Shown here: in pieces, positions 33,926 to 46,209 of the stretch
Position numbering within the stretch: position 1 is the first letter of the stretch
How the letters are laid out: each line of letters opens with the position of its first letter
Origin: an uncultured Clostridia bacterium
Lineage (GTDB): Bacteria; Bacillota; Clostridia; Christensenellales; CAG-917
DNA: 52,044 nt
NCBI GenBank assembly: GCA_947625145.1
Contig: CANQNC010000008.1
Coordinates: 1-52,044 of the forward strand
Reading direction: 5' to 3'
Position numbers and translations under genes: made by a program
Notes under the pieces: generated by a model
Databases searched by the model: none
Seen by the model: only the letters and a program-made list of their open reading frames with translations
What the model was told of the DNA's origin: nothing

Positions 33926-33943
33926 CAAAAAGAGGGCTTTATC

Positions 33944-34492
33944 ATGCAAAAACGGCATGTTAAACATCCGTTTGGAGCGGTGATCACGGACGAGGCGCGC
34001 GTGCTCATTTTGGGCAGCGTGCCTTCGGTCATGTCTGTGGAGCGCAACTTCTTTTATATGCATCCGCAAAACAGATTTTGGAAGGTCATGTCCGCTCTTC
34101 TCGGCGAGAGGCTGTACGACGTCCCGACAGACGAGCGTATCGCCGTCCTGAATCGCCGCGGCGTCGCGCTGTACGACAGCGTTGAGGAGTGCGACATTGA
34201 CGGTAGTTCGGACAGCAAGATATCAAACGTCGTCCCCGCGAACATCCCCGCGCTTGTCGCAAGAAGCAAGATCTGCAAGATCTTTTGCAACGGAAACGCC
34301 TCGTATCAAAACCTTGTCGCCTTCCACCCCGAGCTTGCGGACATGGCGCTCCGCCTGCCCTCCACAAGCCCCGCGAACGCCTCTTTCGGCATGGAGAGGC
34401 TGTTGAAAGAGTGGGCGGTGATCCTCGATTTTCTGCCGCCCGCGCCTCCCGCCTCAAACGACTCTTCCACAGAGGGACGAAAGGAGTTTTGA
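33944..34492 (+). CDS. Uracil-DNA-glycosylase superfamily protein, deoxyinosine (hypoxanthine) glycosylase type
   Basis: A 182-residue protein. The motif ILGSVPSVMSVERNFFYMHP followed by QNRFWKVM, then ICKIFCNGNASYQNLV and LPSTSPANAS, match the small UDG-superfamily group that excises hypoxanthine arising from adenine deamination. No Fe-S cysteines are present. The C-terminal ~20 residues (PPAPPASNDSSTEGRKEF) look like an unstructured extension. It begins 18 nt after the GH27 stop, with GAGGG upstream, so the two are probably co-transcribed although functionally unrelated. Confidence 0.85.
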   Translation: MQKRHVKHPFGAVITDEARVLILGSVPSVMSVERNFFYMHPQNRFWKVMSALLGERLYDVPTDERIAVLNRRGVALYDSVEECDIDGSSDSKISNVVPANIPALVARSKICKIFCNGNASYQNLVAFHPELADMALRLPSTSPANASFGMERLLKEWAVILDFLPPAPPASNDSSTEGRKEF

Positions 34493-34552
34493 CAGACGGG
34501 TCCGGGCTTTTTGCGCTTTGTCAAAATTTGTTCAAAGTTTGTTGACAGGCGG

Positions 34553-34581
34553 TTGACTTAATTCTTTTGTATAGCTATAAT
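34553..34581 (+). promoter_or_regulatory. Strong sigma-A promoter of PFOR
   Basis: TTGACT (34553-34558), 17-nt spacer, perfect TATAAT (34576-34581). Leader of about 55 nt with GGAGG at 34627-34631. A near-consensus promoter suits an abundant central enzyme. Confidence 0.85.
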
Positions 34582-34609
34582 AATTAGAGTGCGCGTGGCG
34601 CACGTATGA

Positions 34610-38167
<3,558 letters not shown>

Positions 38168-38191
38168 TCCGCGGCGCGATCGACTACAAAC

Positions 38192-38226
38192 GGGGCTTTG
38201 CGTATGCAAAGCCCCTTAACTTTTGC
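38192..38226 (+). terminator. PFOR terminator
   Basis: GGGGCTTTGC (38192-38201) pairs perfectly with GCAAAGCCCC (38206-38215) across a 4-nt loop, followed by TTAACTTTT. Confidence 0.9.
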
Positions 38227-38368
38227 CGACAGCGCTGAGCCCGACGATCTTTTTGACAAAATACGACAAATTTCGTAAGCGCGATATGCATTTAGCCTCG
38301 GCAAATGTATTGACGTTTGAGAAAAGAACTTATAAACTTTATATATAAGCAATTAGGAGGGCGTGACC

Positions 38369-38536
38369 ATGGATGAGATCGAAGCGTTGATGGCAAGACT
38401 TGCGGAGTTTGTTTCCTCTCAAATTGACGAGGTTGACGGGGTTACCCTGCTTGACAAGGAAATGGGGAGCATGATGTACATCGATCTGCGAAGCGGCAAG
38501 CGCGTGTTGCTTACGCTTGTGGACAGCAAACTTTGA
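38369..38536 (+). CDS. Small hypothetical protein (55 aa)
   Basis: A short acidic protein MDEIEALMARLAEFVSSQ...TLVDSKL with an N-terminal amphipathic helix and a two-strand-like end (SMMYIDLRSGKRVLLTLVD). It has a near-perfect ribosome site AGGAGG 8 nt before the ATG and is closed by a strong terminator, so it is very likely a real gene despite its size. A possible promoter starts at TTGACG 38310, but the -10 is weak. Family not recognised. Confidence 0.75.
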   Translation: MDEIEALMARLAEFVSSQIDEVDGVTLLDKEMGSMMYIDLRSGKRVLLTLVDSKL

Positions 38537-38560
38537 CGGAGACAAAACGACTTGCAGTCA

Positions 38561-38591
38561 AAAAGCGCACGGAACGATTCCGTGCGCTTTT
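38561..38591. terminator. Bidirectional terminator
   Basis: AAAAGCGCACGGAA (38561-38574) pairs with TTCCGTGCGCTTTT (38578-38591) across a 3-nt loop; A- and T-runs at the ends allow function on both strands. It separates the convergent 55-residue gene and the MFS transporter. Confidence 0.9.
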
Positions 38592-38610
38592 GCATATTCA
38601 AACATCTCTG

Positions 38611-40656
38611 TCAATCGCTGTCCAGCGAGTCGAGGCGGATTTGCCTCTTCTCCTCTTTTGTCAGCTTCCTGCCCTTGCCGATTATGGCGCTGTCGCCGTG
38701 CTTGACAAACACCATGAGGAGTATGGCGAGCGCAACACACGCCGCGCTGTACACAAACAGGAATTTGTTTCCGCCCGCGCTGTCCATGACGAGGCCGCCA
38801 ATGAAGGGCGTGATCGCCTGCGCGGACATTGTCGCCATATAATAATAGCCCGTGTACTGCCCCACCGTCTGCGCCGTGGACAGCTCTGTGACCATGGGGA
38901 ATGTGTTGACGTTTGCTATGATAAGTCCGAAGCCCGAGATCAGATAGAACAGCGAGAAGAGCACGGCGGGAATGATGGCGTTTTCATCCGCGCGGACAAA
39001 GAAGAATATCAGCACAAAGGATATCACCGCAAGCCCAAATCCGATTATGATGGATTTGCGCCGCCCTATCTTCGCCGCCATATACCCGACGGGGATGAAC
39101 GCGATCGCGCTGATGCCCATGCTCACGCCCGAGATGATGGACGCCACGCCCGCGGAAAGATTCAGCTCCTTCGTCGTGTAGATGGAAAGGTTTGAAGATA
39201 TCGCGTTGTAGCCCATAAACCACATAAATATGGAGGCGAGGATAAGCCAGAACGACACGAGTTTTGACTTGTCCTCTTTGCTCTTGCCGTTCCACCACGT
39301 CTTGGGATTTTTGCTTGCCATCCACTCCTTGAGGTTGAAGGGCTTTTTGTCGTTGTCCACGACCTGTTTTGCATACTCGTAGGTTTCGGGCGAGATCGCG
39401 GCGGTGCCGCCTATGGTTGCCTCCGCGTCCATTGCGATGTTTGCCACCACGCCCTCGTCGCCCTCTCTGATGAGCTCGGCGGCGTACTCCTTTGCGGAGG
39501 AATCCGCGTCGTCGGCGAAGTCGTCTATCTCATATTCCTTGCAGATCTCCTCGCACTTTTTGACCATTTTCCGCTCGTTGACAAGCGCAATAAAGCCCGC
39601 GAGCAACAGCAACATGCCCGCGCCCACCGAGGCGAAGATGATGACGTAGTTGTAAAGGCTTGTGCCAAACAGCACGACCGTGTAGATCAAAAACGCTATC
39701 GCCCCGCCTATGCCTCCGCAGAGGTTGATCACCGCGTTGCCCTGCGAGCGTAACGGCTTTGGCGTGACGTCGGGCATAAGCGCGACCGCGGGGCTTCTGA
39801 ACGTCGCCATGGAGATCAGCACAAGCAGCAATATCACCATATACACCGCAAGGCTTGTCGTGCCCGACTTTTTGGTGACGTTGTGATAAACCTGATCGGA
39901 TATGTAGTTATTCATGCCCGAGGCGACAAACTTGCTGTATTTCGTGTTGCCGTCTTTGATCTCCTCAAAAGTCTTGTCGCTGTTAGGCGCCTTTTGTTCG
40001 AGCGTGACCTCGCGCGTCTCGGGCTCCTTGCCCTCTTCCCAAACCGCGGTGTAATAATAGGTCTCTTTGCCGATCATGTTCAGCACCGCTTTTTTGGAAG
40101 TGAAGTTGGCGTCGTAGCGGATGGAAACAAATTGCTCTTTTGTGGTTATGTCGTTTTGCGCGAGATACGCCTTGTCGCAATATGCCTTTTCGCCCTTATC
40201 CCACCACTCCGAGAGGATCTCGTTCATGAATGCGTCGTTGTTGAGATCGGCTTCGACTTGCTGTGATATCGCGTTCGCTTTTTTCTGCTGATTGAGGGTC
40301 GCGACAGGCACAAACACCATCAGCAGAACGGACGCGAGCGTGCCCAACACAATAAACGGCGTGCGGCGTCCGAATTTTTTTGCGAGCTTGCCCTTCGAGT
40401 TGTCGCTCAGCTTGCCGAACAGCGGAAGCATAAACAGCGAGAGCAGGTTGTCCAAGCCCATTATCAAACCCCTGATCGAGTTTGGAAGCCCGTAGGCGTG
40501 TTCGAGAAGCAGGGGGACCACAAAGTCGTACGCCGTCCAAAACAGCATGATGATCGCAAACGCGAAGCCGACTTTTATGGTCTGCGGATAATCCAGCTTG
40601 AGCGGCGGTCTGCCCTTCTCGTCGAGCAGTGGCTCTGCTTTTTGTTTTTTTGCCAT
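38611..40656 (-). CDS. MFS transporter of sugar (SLC45/GPH-like) type with two large soluble loops
   Basis: A 681-residue transporter with about twelve helices. The inter-helix motif GKLSDNSKGKLAKKFGRRTP and the block RSPAVALMPDVTPKPLRSQGNAV resemble SLC45/sucrose-maltose symporters. Two soluble insertions are unusual: about 145 residues after helix 4 (QQKKANAISQQVEADL through NVTKKSG), probably outside, and about 110 residues in the central cytoplasmic loop. Start ATG 40656 has AGGAG 6 nt upstream and a good promoter. With GH27 and GH13 nearby, uptake of an alpha-linked oligosaccharide is plausible but not shown. Confidence 0.85.
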   Translation of the reverse strand: MAKKQKAEPLLDEKGRPPLKLDYPQTIKVGFAFAIIMLFWTAYDFVVPLLLEHAYGLPNSIRGLIMGLDNLLSLFMLPLFGKLSDNSKGKLAKKFGRRTPFIVLGTLASVLLMVFVPVATLNQQKKANAISQQVEADLNNDAFMNEILSEWWDKGEKAYCDKAYLAQNDITTKEQFVSIRYDANFTSKKAVLNMIGKETYYYTAVWEEGKEPETREVTLEQKAPNSDKTFEEIKDGNTKYSKFVASGMNNYISDQVYHNVTKKSGTTSLAVYMVILLLVLISMATFRSPAVALMPDVTPKPLRSQGNAVINLCGGIGGAIAFLIYTVVLFGTSLYNYVIIFASVGAGMLLLLAGFIALVNERKMVKKCEEICKEYEIDDFADDADSSAKEYAAELIREGDEGVVANIAMDAEATIGGTAAISPETYEYAKQVVDNDKKPFNLKEWMASKNPKTWWNGKSKEDKSKLVSFWLILASIFMWFMGYNAISSNLSIYTTKELNLSAGVASIISGVSMGISAIAFIPVGYMAAKIGRRKSIIIGFGLAVISFVLIFFFVRADENAIIPAVLFSLFYLISGFGLIIANVNTFPMVTELSTAQTVGQYTGYYYMATMSAQAITPFIGGLVMDSAGGNKFLFVYSAACVALAILLMVFVKHGDSAIIGKGRKLTKEEKRQIRLDSLDSD

Positions 40657-40722
40657 AAAAATTCTCCTTTCTCCAAGACCGATGAATAAGCCGCAAAAAA
40701 TGCCGAACCTATCACGTGTTTA

Positions 40723-40751
40723 ATTATAAATTAACAAAAGCAAGAATACAA
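40723..40751 (-). promoter_or_regulatory. Promoter of the MFS gene
   Basis: On the minus strand TTGTAT (40751-40746), 17-nt spacer, TATAAT (40728-40723). The gap 40657-40983 holds this promoter and the divergent two-component promoter; the GC-rich piece 40790-40915 between them shows nothing recognisable. Confidence 0.7.
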
Positions 40752-40935
40752 GCCCTAAATTGCAAACGGGAAAGCTCGAAAAGCCCCAAGTCCCACTGTT
40801 TAGTGCGTTTCGCTTTGAAAAAAACTTTTGTTTGCGTGGGCGCCGCCATCGCTTCGGCTCAAGGAGCGCCATTTTCGGAAGGAGCGGCGGATATCAAGGG
40901 GAAGGCGCGTATTTTTCGCGTAATTTTATTTAATA

Positions 40936-40964
40936 TTGATTTAAGAAAGCGGGAATATTATACT
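40936..40964 (+). promoter_or_regulatory. Promoter of the two-component operon
   Basis: TTGATT (40936-40941), 17-nt spacer, TATACT (40959-40964), leaving a leader of roughly 12 nt in front of AAGGAGG and the ATG at 40984. Confidence 0.7.
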
Positions 40965-40983
40965 TATATTCAAGGAGGTCGCT

Positions 40984-41658
40984 ATGAGAGTTTTGCTTGT
41001 AGAGGACGAAAAGGAGCTCGCGCGCGCCGTCGCCAAGCTGCTCACCAAGGACGGATACGACGTGGATTGCGTTTACGACGGAGTTGACGGGCTCAATTTT
41101 GCGTCGACGGGCATGTACGACATCATTCTGCTTGACGTGATGATGCCCAAAATGAACGGCTTCGAGGTTTTGAGCGAGCTCAGGCGCAAGCGTCTTGACA
41201 CTCCCGTCATCATGCTGACGGCGCTTTCGGGCGAGGACGACAAGGTGAACGGGCTGGACAGAGGCGCGGACGACTATGTTTCCAAGCCGTTTTCCGTCAA
41301 CGAACTTTTGGCGCGTATGCGGGCGGTGCTTCGTCGCAAGGGGAAACTTGTCAGCGACAACAAGTTGGAGTACGCCGAGGCGTCGCTGGATCTGACCACA
41401 TACATTCTCAGCACCCCCTACGGAGAGATAGGGCTGACGGGCAAAGAATTCGAGCTGTTGCGCTATATGTTCGAATATCCCTCCTTTGTCGCTACAAAGG
41501 AAAATCTCATCCTCAAGGCGTGGGGCATAAACAGCGAGTTCGAGTCAAACAACCTCGAAGTGTACATGTCGTTTTTGAGGAAGAAGCTCAACCATTTGAA
41601 CGCGTCGTTTACGATAGAATCCGTGCGCGGCGTGGGTTATCGCCTTGTGTCAAGATGA
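40984..41658 (+). CDS. OmpR/PhoB-family response regulator
   Basis: A 224-residue transcription factor: receiver domain with phosphoacceptor D51 (LLDVMMP), acidic pocket E7/D8 (VEDE), T79 and K101 (SKPF), then a winged-helix DNA-binding domain with TGKEFELLRYM and SVRGVGYRLV. AAGGAGG lies 5 nt before the ATG. The partner kinase gene follows 80 nt downstream. Neighbouring transporter and lipoprotein genes could be targets, but no binding site is known. Confidence 0.95.
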   Translation: MRVLLVEDEKELARAVAKLLTKDGYDVDCVYDGVDGLNFASTGMYDIILLDVMMPKMNGFEVLSELRRKRLDTPVIMLTALSGEDDKVNGLDRGADDYVSKPFSVNELLARMRAVLRRKGKLVSDNKLEYAEASLDLTTYILSTPYGEIGLTGKEFELLRYMFEYPSFVATKENLILKAWGINSEFESNNLEVYMSFLRKKLNHLNASFTIESVRGVGYRLVSR

Positions 41659-41738
41659 CGTCTTTTGGCAAAAACGTTGGTTCATCCGCTGATTTTGTGC
41701 AGATAAAACCATGATTTGGCGTTTTTGCATGATATATT

Positions 41739-42968
41739 ATGGAACTTATCCGCAGACAACGAATCAAATTTACCGCTCTGACGTCGGTGATCGCGGCGGC
41801 GCTTTTGTTTGTGTTGTTGGGCGGATTTATTCTCGTTTCAAGCGTTTCGGGAGAAGCCTACATTTCAAACTCGCTTGAAAAAGCTCTGCGCGATCCCAAG
41901 ACCTACAACAGCGAAGCGCCCATCAACATGAGGTGTTTTTACGTATGCTTGTCCGAGGTGGACGGCTCGTATGAGGTGAAAGGAGACGTCTCGTATTACG
42001 GGGACAGCATAGACGAGATCGCAAAGGCGGCGGCGGAAAAAAGGAAGGGCAAATTCCGCGCGGACAAAAGATATTTCGTAGCGGGAGAAAAGGTGGGCGA
42101 AGAGTTTACGATGATCGCCGTCATCGACCGCACGGAATTCAGAAACCAGCTTGTCAACACTGTCGTGCAAGTGGTTTTGCTTTATCTTTGCTCGGTCGGT
42201 CTCACCATCGTGATGGCGTTTTTGTCCTCCGCCAAGCTGCTTGCCCCCGTGTCCACGGCGCTGAAAAAACAGCGCGATCTTGTGGCGAACGCCTCGCACG
42301 AGCTGAAAACTCCCTTGACCGTGATCTCGGCAAATCTGAACGTCATCAAGTCCGAGCCCGAACAAACCGTCGCGGACAACGCGCAGTGGGTGGAGAGCAT
42401 TGAGGCGCAGATATCCCGCATGCAGGAACTGATCGTAAACATGTTGGAGCTAAGCCGCATGGAAAGCTACACGCCCCCGAAAGAGGACGTCAATTTGAGC
42501 CTTGTCGCCGAGGGCGCGTGCCTGTCCTTCGAGCCCGTGTGTTTCGAGCGCGGGGTGACGCTTGTCAGCGACATATCCGAGGGCGCGCACATACTTGGGG
42601 ACAAGGCGGCACTTGAGAGGCTGTTTGTCATTCTGCTTGACAACGCGGTGAAGTATTGCGGGGACGAGGGCAAGGTGGGCTTCCGCCTGCTGACCGAGCC
42701 AAAGCGCGTGCGCATAGCCGTGATGAACACTGGCGTCGCGATATCCAAAGAGGAGGCGGAGCACGTTTTCGACCGCTTCTACCGCACGGACGGCGCGCGC
42801 CAAAACGAGGACAACAAGAGCTTTGGGCTTGGGCTGTCCATAGCCGCCGCCACAGTCGAGGCGCACGGAGGGCATATCTCCTGCCGCGGCATAGACGGAA
42901 AGGGCACAATCTTTTCCATCATATTCCCCTTGCCCAAAGCGAAGAAGGACAAGAAAAAGGCAAAGTGA
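41739..42968 (+). CDS. Membrane sensor histidine kinase
   Basis: A 409-residue kinase with two helices (about 12-34 and 141-163) flanking an extracytoplasmic sensor of ~105 residues. The dimerisation box is ASHELKTPL with phosphoacceptor H187, directly after a very short linker, so a HAMP domain appears to be missing. The ATPase domain has N-box LLDNAVKYC, VMNTGVAI (G1-like) and FGLGLSIAAATVEAHGG. The ATG at 41739 lacks a clear ribosome site. It pairs with the regulator upstream and ends in a strong terminator. Confidence 0.93.
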   Translation: MELIRRQRIKFTALTSVIAAALLFVLLGGFILVSSVSGEAYISNSLEKALRDPKTYNSEAPINMRCFYVCLSEVDGSYEVKGDVSYYGDSIDEIAKAAAEKRKGKFRADKRYFVAGEKVGEEFTMIAVIDRTEFRNQLVNTVVQVVLLYLCSVGLTIVMAFLSSAKLLAPVSTALKKQRDLVANASHELKTPLTVISANLNVIKSEPEQTVADNAQWVESIEAQISRMQELIVNMLELSRMESYTPPKEDVNLSLVAEGACLSFEPVCFERGVTLVSDISEGAHILGDKAALERLFVILLDNAVKYCGDEGKVGFRLLTEPKRVRIAVMNTGVAISKEEAEHVFDRFYRTDGARQNEDNKSFGLGLSIAAATVEAHGGHISCRGIDGKGTIFSIIFPLPKAKKDKKKAK

Positions 42969-42997
42969 AAACTCGGCGCTTTCGGCCGAGTTTTTTT
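42968..42997 (+). terminator. Terminator of the two-component operon
   Basis: AAAACTCGGC (42968-42977) pairs with GCCGAGTTTT (42985-42994) across a 7-nt loop, followed by further T residues. It overlaps the last base of the kinase stop codon. Confidence 0.9.
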
Positions 42998-42998
42998 G

Positions 42999-43093
42999 AC
43001 TTGGTTTTACGTTTTCAACAAATTCTTGCGATTTTAACCTAGTCTTACTTTTTCAGCGGAGTTTTGCTGTTTTGACCGAGTTTTGCGTATTCG
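42999..43093. repeat. Degenerate 19-bp tandem repeat, five units
   Basis: Five consecutive 19-bp units start at 42999, 43018, 43037, 43056 and 43075, for example ACCTAGTCTTACTTTTTCA and ACCGAGTTTTGCGTATTCG; a rough consensus is ACCGAGTTTTGCGTTTTCA. The units begin right after the terminator T-run, whose stem also contains CCGAGTTTT. No gene is present between 42969 and 43134. Confidence 0.55.
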
Positions 43094-43134
43094 GCAAGCG
43101 GAAATTGCATCCACAAAAACGCGTTGCTACACGG

Positions 43135-44508
43135 TCAATCCGCAAGTTTCACGTCCTCGGGAGATATCTTGCCGAAGTGGCGAAGGATGGCGTCCACGCC
43201 TATGCTGACAGCCGCGGGAATGACAAACATGCAAAGCACAATGCCGATCGCGATCCTCCAATCGGGCAACCCCGCCGCTTTTGAGACGTCCACCGCGCGG
43301 AACACGCCGACAAGGCCGCTTGTCCCCATGCCGCCGCCCGTGGCGTCGCAACGCAGCCCCATAAGCACCGCGACAAGACCGCTGACGGCGCTTGCGACGA
43401 TCTCGGGGAGCATGATGACGGGCTTTTTCATGATATTCGGGATCTGCAACATGGACGTGCCTATGCCCTGCGATATGACGCCGCTGAACTTGTTTTCCCT
43501 GATTGTGGCGAATGCAAAGCCGATCATATGCGCGGCGCAACCCGCGACCGCCGCTCCGCCCGCGATGGAAAACGCTTCGGGATTTGCGAGCGCGATCTCG
43601 GACGTCGCGATTGCGACCCATATCGCCGCCGAGGACGTGGGCATTGTCAGCAAAATGCCCATGACGATCGCGACGACGACGCCCGTGAGCACCTTGACCG
43701 CCGTGCCCGCCTCGATGAGCAACACGATCGCCTGCGCAAACAGGTCTATGAGTTTGATGAAAGGCCACGCGAGGAATATCCCCGCAAGCGACAGCGCCAT
43801 CATGCCGAGGGGCACGAGGACGATATCCAGCTTTGTCTTGCCCACGTACAGCCCCGCGATCTCAATCGTAAACAAAGAGACGACATACGCGCCTATGGGA
43901 TTGCCGGGCGCGCCGAACGCAAGCGTAAATGCCGCTCCGTCGCACAGCGAGGACACAAGCCCTCCCGCAAACGCGCCCACAAGGCCCGTGACCGCGGCGG
44001 AAAAGATGACAAGGGGCTTTGCGCCGAGTTTGTGCGCGATGCCCACGCCGATGCCCGCGCCCATAAGCGTCTTTGCGATGTTTGCTATGTAGGTCAGCAC
44101 ATGCGCGAAGTTGTTGTCGCCGCACCAGCTTGCGATCTGCGCGAGGATAGTGCCCGCGATGAGGGTGCAAAACAACCCCTGCGCCATGCCTGTGAACGCG
44201 TCTATAAAATAGCGCTTTGCGAGGCGTTTGATCGTCGCCTTGACGCTTCTTGCGCGCTTTTGTTCGATTGCTTGGTCATAGTAGGAAAGCACGCCCTGCT
44301 TGTCCGAGCTTTGGGCGGGGACTTCATCGGCGGTTTCTTCGTTGACGTCGGAGTCCGTATCGGCGGCGAGTTGTGCCTCGACAGGCTCTGTTTCGGCAGG
44401 TTCCGCCTCGGCGGGTCCTTTTTCCCGCACGTCCGCCGTCATGACTTCGGAAAGCTCCGCGTCGTTTTCGGACGGATTGTTCCCGTCCGCAGAAATCGGT
44501 TCCGTCAT
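43135..44508 (-). CDS. EIIC-like PTS permease (PTS_EIIC_2 type) with acidic N-terminal extension
   Basis: A 457-residue protein. Residues 1-70 are acidic and low-complexity (PAEAEPAETEPVEAQLAADT); then come about ten helices starting RYFIDAFTGMAQGLFCTLIAGTILAQI, with GAGIGVGIAHKLGAKPLVIFSA, PTSSAAIWVAIAT and the GLRCDATGGGMGTSGLVG loop. These are typical of the EIIC-2 membrane family, members of which often lack EIIA/EIIB partners and have unknown solutes. No EIIA or EIIB gene is in the window. ATG 44508 has AGGAG 7 nt upstream, and the M28-like gene lies 10 nt upstream, so the two share a transcript. Confidence 0.82.
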   Translation of the reverse strand: MTEPISADGNNPSENDAELSEVMTADVREKGPAEAEPAETEPVEAQLAADTDSDVNEETADEVPAQSSDKQGVLSYYDQAIEQKRARSVKATIKRLAKRYFIDAFTGMAQGLFCTLIAGTILAQIASWCGDNNFAHVLTYIANIAKTLMGAGIGVGIAHKLGAKPLVIFSAAVTGLVGAFAGGLVSSLCDGAAFTLAFGAPGNPIGAYVVSLFTIEIAGLYVGKTKLDIVLVPLGMMALSLAGIFLAWPFIKLIDLFAQAIVLLIEAGTAVKVLTGVVVAIVMGILLTMPTSSAAIWVAIATSEIALANPEAFSIAGGAAVAGCAAHMIGFAFATIRENKFSGVISQGIGTSMLQIPNIMKKPVIMLPEIVASAVSGLVAVLMGLRCDATGGGMGTSGLVGVFRAVDVSKAAGLPDWRIAIGIVLCMFVIPAAVSIGVDAILRHFGKISPEDVKLAD

Positions 44509-44518
44509 AAATCTCTCC

Positions 44519-45835
44519 TTATTTGCCCTGCACCGCTTGGATCTCCATGCCCGTGGTTGCGGACAGCGGATCCTCGTCCTGTTTTGCGGGAGGAATGTTT
44601 TTCATAAGCCTGAACACCGCGCCCACCGACAGCGAAAACAGCTGTTGGAGGTCGCTGAGCCTTGCGGTTTCGCCGTCCAAAGCCGAGAGGGTGACGGACG
44701 GCGTGCCGTTTGCGGCGAAAGCGTTTGACAGATATCCATGCAAGCCCGCGAGCTTTTGCGACAACGTACGCCTTGGCGCGGTGAGCAAGGATATGCCCTG
44801 CTCGTACGCGGCGCCGCTGATCTCGCCGATCAGCCTTGCGTCGAAATTGAGCTTGCGCAGGGGGTCGGACTCCACAAGTCGGACGTCCCTGCCGTTGATG
44901 TCTCCGATGCATATGACGTAGGCGTTTGCCCACTCGGGGTGCTCCCGTCTGAACGCCTCCGAACCGCCGTGCGCGGAATTTTCCCCGCCGAAGGACGCGT
45001 ACACGACGCGCACGTCCTCGGGCAGAAGCTCGGGCTGTTCGGCAAAATACGCGTAAGTCGCCATGGCGAGGCAAGTGGATATGCCGTTGTTGGGCTTTGA
45101 GTGGCGGTCAAAGGGGGAATAGTGCAACAATGTCACCGTCACGCCGAAAACTCCCGCCACCGCGGGGATGACGGTGAACGCGGTGATCTTTGCCACGGCG
45201 TTTGGGTCGCTTGTGCCGATCGCCATCTTCAAGACGCAAAACAGCACGAATATCGCGGTGGAAATGGGATAGGCAAGCACGGTGAGCCTGCGCAAAACGC
45301 CGAAGTCCTTCAACAGACTGCCCGGGCAATCGTCGTGATTGTCCGCGATGACGATCACGCGTTCCGCCCCTTGCCTAGGCCCGCGAGAGACCTCGCCGAC
45401 CACGTTGTACGACACCTTTTGCGACAGCAAGCCCTTGAAGCGTTTGTTGCCGAAAAACAGGGACAACAGCACCGCGGAGCCCGTGGCAAACACCAAAAGG
45501 GCAAGCAGCGTAAGCAAGATGCCCGCCACGCGATTGCCCGCGAAGGAAACGAAATACAGCACATAGGACAGCGCCAGCCACAGCCCCAAAAACGGGAAAG
45601 TCGACCTGCCGAGCATGGGATACGCCTTGTACGCTTCGAGGCGGACTTTCTCCCCCGTCTCGCGCTGAAGCCTGTCGCGTATCTCGCGCGCCGCGGCGGT
45701 CTCCCTGTCCGAGCCCGTCAGCTTGTGTTCGTATCCCGCAAGCGTATTCGAAAAATCCGCAACGAAGTCCAACCCCGCCTCGATATCTTCTTCGGACATG
45801 ACGCTTTTTGAGATGTCGAATGAGTCCATGCGCAT
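44519..45835 (-). CDS. M28-like peptidase fold with membrane insertion; metal site partly altered
   Basis: A 438-residue protein. The N-terminal segment (YEHKLTGSDRETAAAREIRDRL) and VIVIADNHDDCPGS, then SKPNNGISTCLAM, YASFGGENSAHGGSEAF and ISLLTAP follow the order of M28 zinc aminopeptidases (HxD, GANDNGSG, EE..GS). Two membrane-helix pairs are inserted: about 78-130 and 180-235. Several ligands differ from the norm: the second-motif Asp is Asn (PNN) and the EE pair reads GEN, so activity is doubtful. Start ATG 45835 (or 45829) has no strong ribosome site. It precedes the EIIC-like gene by 10 nt. Confidence 0.65.
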   Translation of the reverse strand: MRMDSFDISKSVMSEEDIEAGLDFVADFSNTLAGYEHKLTGSDRETAAAREIRDRLQRETGEKVRLEAYKAYPMLGRSTFPFLGLWLALSYVLYFVSFAGNRVAGILLTLLALLVFATGSAVLLSLFFGNKRFKGLLSQKVSYNVVGEVSRGPRQGAERVIVIADNHDDCPGSLLKDFGVLRRLTVLAYPISTAIFVLFCVLKMAIGTSDPNAVAKITAFTVIPAVAGVFGVTVTLLHYSPFDRHSKPNNGISTCLAMATYAYFAEQPELLPEDVRVVYASFGGENSAHGGSEAFRREHPEWANAYVICIGDINGRDVRLVESDPLRKLNFDARLIGEISGAAYEQGISLLTAPRRTLSQKLAGLHGYLSNAFAANGTPSVTLSALDGETARLSDLQQLFSLSVGAVFRLMKNIPPAKQDEDPLSATTGMEIQAVQGK

Positions 45836-46155
45836 ATTATATAACACGCTTTCGGAAATGTAAAGCGCTGAGAGTAAGCTCCGCCTCGCGCCCAACGCAA
45901 ACGGCGTGCCGAAAAGGAGTAATCCCGCAAGAGACAGCCGCTCGCAGGAGCCGTCTTGCATACGGACGTTTGCGCCCAACCGATTCGGCTTTCCCCTCAA
46001 ACTTGCCCTTGAAATGTTTTCGCACGCGTCGCCGCTTGCCTACGGCAATATGTTTGAGCCCGTATGCATTGCCGCCTGCGTTTTGTCTGCGTCTTAACGG
46101 TCAGGACAATGCATATGGGCTGTCTTGTCAAGGCGGTGCGCTTGAAATCCGCCAC
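45836..46155. other. Gene-free intergenic stretch
   Basis: Between the M28-like gene and the terminator of the large lipoprotein gene I see no credible gene, promoter or repeat. Base composition is like that of coding DNA, and the M28 frame stays open upstream to 46000 but without a ribosome site or conserved residues. Confidence 0.5.
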
Positions 46156-46185
46156 AAAAAAGCACAGCTCCGTGTGGAGCTGTGC
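46156..46185 (-). terminator. Terminator of the large lipoprotein gene
   Basis: On the minus strand GCACAGCTCC (46185-46176) pairs perfectly with GGAGCTGTGC (46171-46162) across a 4-nt loop, followed by TTTTTT. Confidence 0.92.
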
Positions 46186-46209
46186 GATTTGTTGAAATCG
46201 TTCGGCGGG

